Assembly: GCA_963575745.1 (NCBI GenBank)
Contig: CAUYUJ010000858.1
Coordinates: 585,356-647,884, forward strand
From: Prorocentrum cordatum
Taxonomy: Eukaryota > Sar > Dinophyceae > Prorocentrales > Prorocentraceae
DNA length: 62,529 nt
Direction of reading: 5' to 3'
In this document: positions 49,831-60,420 of the stretch, in pieces
Position numbering within the stretch: the first letter of the stretch is position 1
Layout: every line of letters begins with the position of its first letter
The notes under the pieces: generated by a model
Seen by the model: the letters and a program-made list of their open reading frames with translations, nothing else
What the model was told of the DNA's origin: nothing
The model's database searches: none
Position numbers and translations under genes: made by a program

Positions 49831-50420
49831 CAGTGCTATGATGTGTTATGATATGCGATGATGCGCTATGCTATGCTATGCTTTGCTGTGCTATGTCATG
49901 CTGTGCTGCGCTGTGCTATGCTAAGCAATGCTATGCTATGCTGTGCTATGCTACACTGCGCTATGCTATGCTATGCTAGGCTATGATATGCTGAGCTATG
50001 TTATGCTATACTATGCTTTGCTATGCTTGGCTATGCTGCGTTATGCTATGCTGTGCTAGTGCTGCGCTGCGCTATGCTGCGGTACGCTGCGCTGCGCTGC
50101 GCTAAGGTAAGCTAATCTATGATAAACTAAGCCAGGTTAAGCTAAGCCAAGCCGGGACACGCTAAGCTAAGCTAAGATGAGATAAGCTAAGCTAAGCTAA
50201 GGGTAAGCAAAGCTAAGCTAAGATGAGATAAGCTAAGCTGAGGTAAGCTAATCTAAGCTTAGCTTAGCTAAGCTAAGCTGGGCGAGCCGCGGGGCGGATA
50301 CTGGCTGGGGGAACCGCGGGGCGGATGCCGGGGGAACCGCCCGGGGCGGTTCCCGGTGCCGGGCCCTTTAAGCCCACACAATAAGAACCCTTCTAGGCAA
50401 AGCCTAGGTAGGGAATGGAT
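49831..50420. repeat. TATGC array, GCTAA array and CCCTTTAAGC module
   Basis: CTATG pentamers at about 49,833-50,105, TAAGC units at about 50,105-50,280, then GGGGGAACCGCGGGGCGGAT and GGGCCCTTTAAGCCC...CTAGGTAGGGAAT (about 50,300-50,416). Same module order as at 40.1-40.5 kb. Confidence 0.92.
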
Positions 50421-50739
50421 GACTTGTGGTTTCTCGCTTTGCTGCGCTCGCTTGCCTTCCGAGGCCTCAAGATGGCGCCGAGGTGGCCCAAGAGGGCCCC
50501 AAGAGAGGCCCACGAGAGCCCCAGGACGGCCCCCTTAGAGCGCCCAAGGGCGCTCCAAGAGCGCCCCAAGAGCGACCCAAGAGGCGATCTCAGGCAATCC
50601 CGAACGGGGGGGGCCCTAATCCCACAAGAACTTCGGGCGTAGGTGGTTTAGGGAGGCGTCTCTTCCGACACCCCTTCTTCCCCTTCGGGGGGGGGGGGGT
50701 GCCCCTCACTCATTCCCCCTGAGCCTCCCCTTGGCCTGC

Positions 50740-52620
50740 GCGTTCGCGCAAGATGGCTCCAAGAGGGCCTGAGAGCCCAAGGTGACCTCCAAGATGGCTG
50801 AAGATAGCCACACATGCTTCAAGCTGGCTCCCAATATGCTCCAAAAGGCCCCAAGGCGGCTCCAAGACGCCTCCGAGACCGCCAAGGAGGCGTCCAAGAA
50901 GCCAGAATCTTTCTAACACCTAAAGGAAATTAATGATGTTTGATTTCTCGCCGTTGTGCTTCCGATGGCCATCCGAGGCGTCAAGATGGCTCCAAGATGG
51001 CCTTGGATGCCCCCAGGAGAGACCCAAGCGACCCCCAAGACGGCCCCAAGAGCGCCCAAGAGCGCCCCAAGAGCGTCCCAAGAGGCGACCTGGGGAATCC
51101 CAGGGGGGTGAATTAGGGGGCTTCTCTTCTGTGATCGATCTCCTCCATGGCCATGGGAGTGCTCCGAAGGCTCCCAATGCCCAAGATGGCCCCAAGAGGC
51201 GCCCACGCGGCCCCAAGAGGCGCCCAAGATGCATCCAAGAGGCCCCCAAGAGGCCCCCAAGAGGCCTCAAGAGGATGACCGGGGCACCCAAAGACGACGG
51301 CCATGGGCTCGCCAAGATGCACCTTCTCTTCGTCTTTCTCTTCCTTCTCCTCCTTATCACCCTCGTCCTTACTATCCTCCTCATCTGATTCATCCTCATT
51401 GTCCACTGTCCCTTCATCATTACTCGGCCCATGCGCACCCCAGCAATTGATGACAAGAGGGCGCGGCAGACCTCAAAAGGTCTGGAAAAGAAAAAAACGA
51501 TTCAATTCGCGGGTCGAAATCAGCAGCCCGCACGCGGCGGCCGTGACCCTGGCTCGCAGGGGGGCCGCAAAATAAGAGCATGGAGTCGATGCAACCATCT
51601 CTCCGACAGCTCAGCTGTTAAAACGCGAAGGCATACAGGTGACAAAACCCCCTGTTCAGAACCCAGCACCACGGGCAGACCACGAGCCAAGAGCCGCGAC
51701 CCGCCCTTGGGGTGCGATGGATGCTAGCCAAGACCCGCAGCTTGGGCACCGTTGGCCCCATGCCAGTCCAGCCCAGGAAACGCTGGGCTACTCTAAGCAA
51801 GTGACGACGTCAGGGCGACAATCCCGAACGGTGGCCTCATCCCACCAGCCCTCTGGGCGTATGTGGTCTAGGGAGGCTGCTCTTCCAACTCGTGTCCCCC
51901 CCTTCGTCGACGGAAAGGGGTTTACCCCTCCCCCTAGTCCCTTTCCCTGGACCTGGACGGGGCGCCCCGCGAGGTGTCAGATGGTACGTGTTCGCACAAG
52001 ATGGTTCCAACAGGATCTCGGAGAGCCCAAGGTGACCTCCAAGATGGCTCAAGATAACCCACTCTGTCTCAAGTCGGCTCCCAATAATATGCTCCAAGAG
52101 GCCCCAATAACGCTCCAAGGTGGCTCCACGACGCCTCCGAGACCGCCAAGAGGACATCCAAGAAGCCAGAATCATTACAACACATAAGGGAAATCAATGA
52201 TGGTTGCTGTTTCGACTTTTCGCTTCCGATGGCCATGCGAGGGGTCAAGATGGCACCAAGATGGCCCAAGAGGGCAACATGAGAGCCTCACGAGAGACCC
52301 AAGACAACCCCACGAGCGCCCAAGAGCGCACCAAGAGCGTTCCAAGATGCGATTTTTGGGGCTCCCGGGGGGGGGGGGGGGGGAGGGGAATCAGGGAAAC
52401 CCTCTTATTTGATCGATCTCCTCCTAGCCTAGATGGCCCTAAGAATGCTCCGAAGGCTCCAAGCGCCCCCAGATAACCCCAAGATTCAAGAGGCGCCCCC
52501 GCGGCCCCAAGAGGCGCACAAGATGCCTACAAGAGGCCCCCAAGAGGCCCGCCCCCAAGAGGATGACCGGAACACCCAAGACGCTCAAAGACGGCCATGG
52601 GATCGCCAAAATGCCCCTTC
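50740..52620. repeat. Two diverged copies of a segment of about 600 bp
   Basis: About 50,746-51,340 and 51,996-52,640 share GAGAGCCCAAGGTGACCTCC, CGCCTCCGAGACCGCCAAG, AAGAAGCCAGAATC, CGATGGCCAT and the GATCGATCTCCTCC then GCCAAGATGC order. Between them lie low-complexity and hairpin repeat DNA (51,841-51,866). Confidence 0.75.
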
Positions 52621-53454
52621 TCCTCATCTTCTTTCTCATCATCCTCCTCCTCTCTTTTCCGATGTCTCGCTTTCATTCGTCATTGTCGCCATCCTCATCC
52701 TTCTCGGCGTCCCTCGCCCGCTGTTCTTCTGCATGCTACCCCACTTCGCTAATCACCTCTACTCCCCTGGTCCTCGTTTCTGGATGGGCTGGCGGGGATA
52801 CGGATACGCGAAGCGTCAACAAATGAAGCTCCCCCCCTCTGTGATCGATCTCCTCCAAGATGGCCCCAAGAGCGCGCCTTAAGGGTCCTAAGAGCGGCTC
52901 AGCAAGGCCCCAAGAGGCACCCAGTAGGCCCCAAAAGGCGTCCAAGAGGCACCCAAGGGGCCCCACGAGATCCCAAATAATGCTGAAGAAGCTACTCGGG
53001 TCACCCAATACTCTCAAAGACGCACCCAGGGCCGCCAAGAGGCTCCGGAGACGCCCCAAGAGGCCTACACAAGGCGCCCAAGAGACATCCGAGGAGACTC
53101 GGAAAAACATTCAAAAGGCATATGGCATGTCAGGTCGCCCTCCTCCCATCCTCATCCTCCTTCTCTGCCTCCTCCTTATCCTCCTCCTCATCCTCATCCT
53201 ACTCCTGTTTGTCCTCATCAGCAAATGAATCATCCGTTTCCATCCTCCCTCCTCCCTCATCCATCCTCCTTCTTCTCAGCATGCCTCGAGCGATGACGGT
53301 TGTCCCCACCTTTGCTCATGCACGTCCCTGATCGTATCAACTCACTTGGGCGTCGGTGATGGATGTGCTGGTGAGGATATACGAAACATCAATAATACCA
53401 TTATACGACCACCCTTCGGGTGATAAGGAGGTTCGCGGGGGGGGGAGGAACCAA

Positions 53455-53660
53455 CGTCTCACTCGTCGGTCTCACTATCTACCTTACTATCGATCTCACG
53501 ATCGGTCGTTATCACTCGATCTATTTCATTCTATCGATGTCACAATCGATATGCCTATCGATCTCACCATCGATCTCACTATCCATCTCACAATGTATTT
53601 ATTCATACATAAACATATATATAAATATCACATTCGGCCTCACTATTGATATCCCTATCG
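53455..53660. repeat. CTATCGATCTCAC-type short repeat
   Basis: Degenerate 12-bp units such as TATCGATCTCAC and ATCGATGTCACA, with an AT-rich ACATATATATAAATA inside. Confidence 0.75.
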
Positions 53661-53689
53661 ACACCACACCTGATCTCACAGTCATCATC

Positions 53690-55043
53690 AGTGTCATCAC
53701 CGTCATCAATATCATCATCAGGACACCCTCATCATCATGACAGCATCACCATCATCAACATCATCATCATCACCGGCATCATCACCGTGACACCATCATC
53801 GTCACCATCATCATCAGCAACATCATCACCATCGGGGCATCATCATCATCATCATCAGAACACCATCATCATCATCATCGTCCCATCATCACAAGCATGA
53901 ATCACATCATCAACATCATCATCATTATCGGGGCACCATCATCAGCAACATCAACATCATCAACATAATCATCATCGGGACACCGTCGATACCGTCACCA
54001 TCATCACCATCATTATCATCGAGACACCATCATCAATATCAGCATCGTCATCATCATCGGGTCACCATCATCAAATTCATCACAACCTCACCATGATCCC
54101 CATCATCAACCGCATCATCCTCGTCATCAACATCATCATCATCGAACACCATCACCGTCATCATCGTCACCATCATCATCAGGACACCATCATCATCATC
54201 ATGATCATCAGCATCATCAACGGCATCATCATCAACATCATCATCGGGACACCATCATCATACTCATCATCGCCATCATCATCTCATCATCTCCTTATCA
54301 TCAACATCATCAAGACCATCAACATCATCATCATCAGGACAACATCATCATCCGCAGCATCAGCATGTCGAATCAACACCATCATCATCGGGATACCATC
54401 ATCATCACCACCATGCACATCATCATCATCACCATCATCGGGACACCATCATCGTCACAAACATCTTCATCAACATCATCATCATCGGGGCACCACCATC
54501 ATCATCGGAACTCTACCACCATAATCATCACCATCCAATCATCATCACGCAAAACACCATCATCATCATCTTGGGACACCATCATCATCATCCTCAGCAT
54601 AATCATCACCGACATCATCATCATCGGGACACCATCATCGTCACCATCATCATCATCATCCTCATCATCATCAGGGCACCATCATCATCATTAGCATTAG
54701 AATCATCATCATTTGGGCCACCACCATCAAACTCACCATCATCATCGCATCATCATCATCCTCATCCTCAACAGCATCGTCTTGATCATCATGGGGACAC
54801 CATCATCAGCATCATCATCAACATCAGCATCATCAGGACACCATCATCATCACCATCAGCATCATTAACCGCATCATCATCAACATCATCATCATCATCA
54901 TCGGGACACCGTCATCTGTCATCAGCATCACCGTCACCATCGCCACCATCTCATCATCTCATCATCATCAACATCATCAGGATCATCAAAATCATCGTCA
55001 TCAGCATCGGGACACCATTATCACCATCAGCAACATCATTATT

Positions 55044-55076
<33 letters not shown>

Positions 55077-55196
55077 TTCATCGGGACACCGTCATCATCA
55101 CCACCATTGCCATCATCATCATCATCAGCATCACATTCATCATCATCATCAACAAAATCGTCATCATCATCATCATCATCATAATCATAATCATCG

Positions 55197-55234
<38 letters not shown>

Positions 55235-55250
55235 GGGACACCGACGGGAC
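53690..55250. repeat. (ATC)n satellite punctuated by GGGACACC
   Basis: About 1.55 kb of CAT/ATC triplets in which ATCGGGACACCATC recurs at irregular intervals of roughly 30-80 bases, giving a higher-order pattern. Asp/Met/Ser/His homopolymer frames result and are not genes. Confidence 0.93.
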
Positions 55251-55574
55251 ACAGGCGGGACACCGCGCGGCACCAGTTTGGAAGGGAGACGTGTGGTTTG
55301 GCCGCGCCTCAACCAGAGGCGGGGCATTTCTCGCCCGCCCACGCAGCTTCGCCTCGCCCGCACGCACGGCACGCACGAACACGAAACCGCAACCGATGTC
55401 CCGGTAGGGGGGGGCTCCCCGTTCCACTTGGATCTCACCCCCTCACCTCAGATGAATGGAAAGGAGGGGGTGGAGGAGAAGGGGGGAACGATGAGGAAGA
55501 GGAGGAGGATGAGGAAGATGATGAGGTAGTGATGTCGCTTTGCCCACAAGGCATCGCGACATGGTCGCACTGAG

Positions 55575-56390
55575 ATTGCGTGGATTCGCCAACGTCGTGA
55601 CCGTTTGACAGCTGAGATCGCTGCACATGGTGCAGCTCCGAGCACGCTCCAGACCATACGTGATGCACGAGCGGCCGGTGCCACCACATGGGACGACTGT
55701 CACCAGAAGGAGGTGAAATTCAATCGTGACAAGAGCCGGCAGAAAAAAATGGAGGCCATCACAACTAAACTCCTGCCACGCTGTGACACGACATCCAGTG
55801 ACCGACGTGCTGCAAAATCACATCAGCTTCGCTCGTGCCGGCTAGCAGTGGGCAGACGGGTTGCAGACTACAAGAAACGCAAGTTGATGATGGCTAAGCC
55901 GATCACGCTCGACATTGCTAGTAAACGAATTTGTCTTGGAGTTGGCATTGCAGCGGCAGATGTCGCCCGCTGCATCCGTGAGCACCGTGCTGTGTTGACT
56001 ACGCGAAGATTGGACGCCCATTTCTTTATTGTGACGAGCCCTGTGTCTCCGGGGCATGGTATTCATCTGATTAGTTACATGTGCGGCAAGGCCGTGGCGA
56101 CGCCAGAGTTCGCCAACACCAACGGTCAGCAGGGTGCCTGCTTGAAGTACTTCAACCGGCTTCAGGTCAAGCGGTGGTTGTGGATCACGCCGAGGTTCGC
56201 CAGGTCCCACGAGCGCTTGGTGAGAATATTACTTCACGTGCGTGACCGTGCCGGGTCCCGGTGGACTATTCTGGAGACGCTCGAAGCGTTCAAGGCCGAG
56301 TCTGATCTACGACAGCAGGGCCCACGGAGAACGTGGAGGACTATGGAGGTGCTGGCCCTCTGCACGAAGACGGAGAAGTCCACCAGCGAG
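55575..56390 (+). CDS. hAT-like multi-exon gene, exon e
   Basis: 272 codons starting IAWIRQRRDRLTAEIAAHG after CTGAG and ending KSTSE before a GA donor at 56,391. Basic helical N-terminus (TWDDCHQKEVKFNRDKSRQKK), then a mixed alpha/beta part (ADVARCIREHRAVLTTRRLDAHFFIV; HGIHLISYMCGKAVATPEF), KRWLWITPRFARSHERLVRILLHVRD and WRTMEVLALC. No family motif recognised. The mixed composition and phase-0 fit with exon d support it being exonic. The frame would stop at 56,426 if not spliced. Confidence 0.6.
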
Positions 56391-56813
56391 GACAGCGGCC
56401 CCCCTTGCATGTGTGATGGAAAGTAATATGGACGTGGCGACTAGGAGGCGGCGAACAGGAGGGGGAGGAAAAAGGATGAGGGTGAGGAGGGCGAGGATGA
56501 TGAGGAGGATGAGGGGGCACATGATGGTCCGAGAGGTATCCTTGTCATCCATGTGCTGGTCCTACTGGCCTCCACCTCCTTATCACCCTCTACCCCGTCC
56601 ATATGATGCCCCCCCTTATCCTCCCCCTCATCCTATTCCTCCTCCTCCTCCTCCTCCTCCTCCTTCTCCTGGTCCGCCTCCTCCTCATCCTACCTTCTTC
56701 CTGGGTCGCCCTCGTCCCCATTGTCCGTCATCGCCTTCCTCTGCCTTATCCAAGCCATTCCACTTACACGTCCTGCTGCTACTGAAGCCCATCCCCCCCG
56801 TCGCCGCCGGGAG
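56391..56813 (+). other. Proposed 423-bp GA-AG intron
   Basis: Donor GAG|GACAGC, acceptor CGGGAG|GAGTTC. Contains GATGAGGA-rich and (CTC)n DNA. Confidence 0.4.
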
Positions 56814-56915
56814 GAGTTCCGGGGGAAGCGCAACGTGCTGGACCTCGAGATGTTCGAGGCCTTCATCGCCCGGCTGGACGCCGGCGCGTCCCGGTCGGGT
56901 GGGTGCCAGCGGTAG
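56814..56915 (+). CDS. hAT-like multi-exon gene, terminal exon f
   Basis: Reads EFRGKRNVLDLEMFEAFIARLDAG... to CQR and TAG at 56,913-56,915, in phase 0 with exon e. Short, helical, G/C-ending codons. Placement rests on phase and composition. Confidence 0.4.
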   Translation, partial: EFRGKRNVLDLEMFEAFIARLDAGASRSGGCQR

Positions 56916-57284
56916 CGGGTGCTGCCGGCGTTGCTCGCAGTCAGAATTATGGATGGCGCTCGTGGGGAGAGCACCAAAACAATGACAATTGTCGTGTGTG
57001 TGGGGGGGGGCAGATGCCCTGGGCCTGCCTCGGGCCTTCCAGGGTCGTAGGGCCGTGTTCCAGAGGTCACGAGCATAGTTAGGAGGCTTATTGTGGGGCC
57101 CATGGGGTTATGTAGACGTGGAGCTCCCTTATGGGGCTAGGTGGAGCTCCCTATGGGGTTACGTCCTCGTTTAAACGCCATTTTGGCACAACCCTCACAC
57201 GTTTCGTAGCCCCATAGGGAGCCCCACGGAGGTCCTTAATACCCGACGACCTTAGACGTCAGCTTCGATAGATGTCTCCAACGT
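56916..57284. other. Intergenic DNA, nothing recognised
   Basis: Contains GTGGAGCTCCCT...ATGGGG repeats of a short phrase (about 57,118-57,160) but no gene. Confidence 0.5.
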
Positions 57285-57865
57285 GGGATCTCTCGAAAAA
57301 GTGGAACGTTCTGGACCCTCGGGTCTCGAACGGGGGATCGCTCCAAAGCCCGAACGTTCCACACCTTCGAGCGGGGTCTCGAACGCGAGATCTCTCGAAG
57401 GTCTGGAACGTTCCACACCTTCGGGATATCTCACGTCCGAGACCCCTCGAAGGTGTGGAACGTCCCGCACATTCGAGCGATCTCACGTTCGAGACCCCTC
57501 TCGAAGGTGTGGGACGTTCCACACCTTCGGGAGATCTCACGTTCGAGACCCCTCTCGAAGGTGTGGAACGTGCCACACCTTCGAGAGATCTCACGTTCGA
57601 GACCCCTCTCGAAGGTGTGGAACGTTCCACACCTTCGAGAGATCCCACGTTCGAGAACCCTCTCGAAGGTCTGGAACGTTCCACACCTTCGAGAGATCTC
57701 ACGTTCGAGACCCCTCTCGAAGGTGTGGAACGTTCCACACCTTCGAGAGATCTCACGTTCGAGACCCCTCTCGAAGGTGTGGAACGTTCCACACCTTCGA
57801 GAGATCTCACGTTCGAGGCCCATCTCGAAGGTTTGGACCATTCCAGACCTTCGAGACGCCACACC
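57285..57865. repeat. 54-bp palindromic satellite
   Basis: Ten or so tandem units of 54 bp. Each unit holds a 30-bp perfect palindrome, TCGAAGGTGTGGAAC followed by its reverse complement, and GAGATCTC. The outer left copies are the most diverged. Because 54 is a multiple of three, both strands show long repetitive frames (18-residue units) that should not be called proteins. Confidence 0.95.
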
Positions 57866-57912
57866 TTGGGGGGGGGTCTCGTCACACCTGAAAACGACAC
57901 TCATGTTGGACC

Positions 57913-58162
57913 CCTGTCGAGAGGAGGGGGTGGATCCACCTCCTGCTCTCGAAGGTGTGGAACGTTCCACACCTTCGAGAGCAGGCGCTTTCTGAAGGGC
58001 GATCGTGCTCCAGCGAGCTTCGAGAGGGGGGGTGGATTTACCCCCCCCCTCTCGAAGCTCGCTGGAGCACGATCGCCCTTCAGAAAGCGCCTGCTCTCGA
58101 AGGCGTGGAACGTTCCACACCTTCGAGAGCAGGAGGTGGATCCACCCCCTCCTCTCGACAGG
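57913..58162. repeat. 250-bp near-perfect palindrome
   Basis: Arms 57,913-58,032 and 58,043-58,162 (120 bases each) match with one mismatch around a 10-base spacer. Each arm contains one copy of the 30-bp palindrome of the adjoining satellite (one altered in the right arm). Confidence 0.95.
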
Positions 58163-60420
58163 CCCCCCCTGTTTGATCGCATCCCTTACGGTGCCTTAAG
58201 GAGGATTGAAATCGAAAGCTTGCGCCGAGGCCCTTTCGGGTCATCGCGTGGGGTCGGGCGCTCGCGCCGTGGACCTCCCGGGGTGGAACTGCGGGGCTAT
58301 TGCCGCAGCCATGCGGGTCGCGAGATGACCCCCATGCTTCTGAACGGATCGGGAACTCGTCTGGCCGTGGCCTCCTATCCTCGCGCTCCCCCAGCATGCC
58401 GCTCTCCTTCAGATATCTTCTTACCCCGTCTGCAATCCCCCCTCGCATGTCCTCAATCCGCTCGTCTATCCTCGACGTCATCCGCTGCTTTCTGTGATGC
58501 CGCCATTGGTGGGCTGGACCACGAGTTGCATGGGTGGCGCATTTCCCAACCTTGTTGCTCTAGTCTCGACGCTTCGCGCATCCCCGCCAGCCCATCCATA
58601 AACGGTGTCCAGGCGCGTTGTCTCTCAGAGTCTTCTCAGATGTCTCTTGGTAGTTTTTGGGGACGTCTCTTGGGGCGCATTGGTGGCATATTGGCGGTCC
58701 AGTGGCCTCTTGGAGCACATCGGGTGCCTCGGGGAGCCTTCTAGGGCCTTGGGGGGTCTCCTGGGGGCCTCATGGATGCATCTCGGGGCCTTCTGGATGC
58801 GCTCTTGGGCGCGCAAGTCCAAGGGGGCAATGGGGGGCAAGCCCTTCCCCAGAGGGACGATGGAAGGGTGGAAGAAGAAACTCTCTACACCACCTACGCC
58901 CAGAGGGCTGGCGGGTTGCAATTGATATCCCAGCTTTGTTACTCAACCGTGCGATCTCAGCGATCACTTTGACTGACTGACTACACGCCGCGACTCGGAC
59001 GATGGCGGCGCCCAAGGGGCGGAGGAGTAGTCCTGGCACGCGCGGTGGGTCGATAGTCTGCGCCCAAGAGGGCTGGTGGGATTCCCCTGGCAATGTTTGT
59101 CGTAAATGTGGTTTGCACTTCGGTGGGTTCATCCAACGCAACATGCCGCAACCTATGGCACAGCAACCTATGGCGTAACAATGTTTGTCACGTGCGCGCC
59201 AAACCGCACACACATGTCTCACCGTATAGCCTGCACACACCGCCACACTGCAATAACTCACTGTTTGGGGTCCACGCTGGCATCTTGAAGCGAAGCTTGC
59301 ATGAGTACGATCGATCTTCAGAAAACGCACCTGCTCTCCAAGGTGCGGAACGTTCCACACCTTCAAGCGCAGGAGGTGGATCACCCCGCCCTCTCGACAC
59401 GCCCCCCCCCTCATGTTTGGGCGCATCCTTTGCCACGCCTTGGGGAGGAACGAACAGCCCAATTGGATTATCGCGTGGGTTCGGGCGCTCATGCCGTGGA
59501 CCTCTGGGGCCATAATTGGTTTCACGGCTGGGGGCGGCTCGTAACATTGGCGCGCTCTGGGTGGAACTGCGGGGCTATTGTCGCAGTAGCCGCGTGGGTC
59601 GCGACAGGGCCCCCCCTGCTTCTGAAGGGTTCGGGAAGTCGTCTGGCCGCGGTCTGCTATCCTCGCGCCCCTCCAACATGCCACGCACCTCCATGCAAAT
59701 ATTTTTTCTCCCTCCACATGTCATCCATCCGTTCATCAATCCTCGACGTCCTCATTTGTTTTCTGTGATGCCGCCCTCGATGGGCTGGGCCAAGAATGAC
59801 ATGGGTGGCATGTCCCAGCCTTGTTGCTCAAGCTAGCCTCGACGCTTCGCGTATCCCCGCCAACCCATCTTTAAACGGTGCCCATGCGAGTTGCCTTTTT
59901 CAGAGTCTTCTCGGATATCTCTTGGCAGTTTTTGGGAAACTATTTTGAGGCGCATTGGTGGTATCTTGGCGGTCCTGGGGGCATCTTGGGGCCTTTTGTG
60001 TGCATCTTGTGGCCCTCTGGAGGCGCTCTAGGGCGCCCGCGGGCCAGGGGGGGGCAATGGGGGATAGGGCAAGCCCCTCCTCGAAGGGGACGAGGGGGAG
60101 GTGGAAGAAGACGCGCTCTACTCCACCTACGCCCAGACCTCGCAGAGGGCTGGCGGGTTGTAGCTGATATCCCATTGCTCAACCGTGCGATCTCAGCGAT
60201 CATTGTGACTGACTGGCTACATACACACTGAGACTCGGACGATGGCGCCCAGGGGGCGGACGGGTCGTCCTGGCGCGCGTGGTGGGTCGAGAGTCTGCGC
60301 CCATGAGGGTTGGTGGGATTCCCCTGACAGTGTTTGCCTTAAATTTAAAGAAAGGGGTTCCCACTTAGGTGTGTTCATCCATCGCTCTATGCTGTAACCT
60401 ATGGCGAACCAACCTATCGC
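58163..60420. repeat. 1.24-kb tandem duplication
   Basis: Positions 58,163, 58,890 and 58,985 correspond to about 59,400, 60,130 and 60,225. Shared phrases include GGGTGGAACTGCGGGGCTATTG, TCTGTGATGCCGCC, GACGCTTCGCG and CAACCGTGCGATCTCAGCGATCA. A decayed half of the 250-bp palindrome begins the second unit (about 59,305-59,400). The end of unit 1 (59,130-59,290) also resembles 47,555-47,720. No gene recognised. Confidence 0.85.

Larger units (their letters stand above)
46670..55574 (+). other. Proposed 8.9-kb GC-AG intron composed of repeats
   Basis: Between exon d (GAG|GC) and exon e (CTGAG|ATT). Holds CCAAGATGG/CTTGGGGCC blocks, hairpin and ACGCTTCGCGT repeats, CATAG and GATGTAG arrays, TATGC and GCTAA arrays, two copies of a segment of about 600 bp, and the ATC satellite. 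No convincing plus- or minus-strand coding block lies inside. Confidence 0.45.

Noticed and set aside
55001-55438. Asp-rich minus-strand ORF
   Set aside because: Poly-Asp comes from the (ATC)n satellite.
57285-57865. CRISPR array
   Set aside because: Units are contiguous with no unique spacers and the context is eukaryotic; it is a satellite.
57272-58744. 490-codon plus-strand ORF with 18-residue repeats
   Set aside because: The 54-bp satellite is a multiple of three and open on several frames of both strands, so the repeats explain the ORF.
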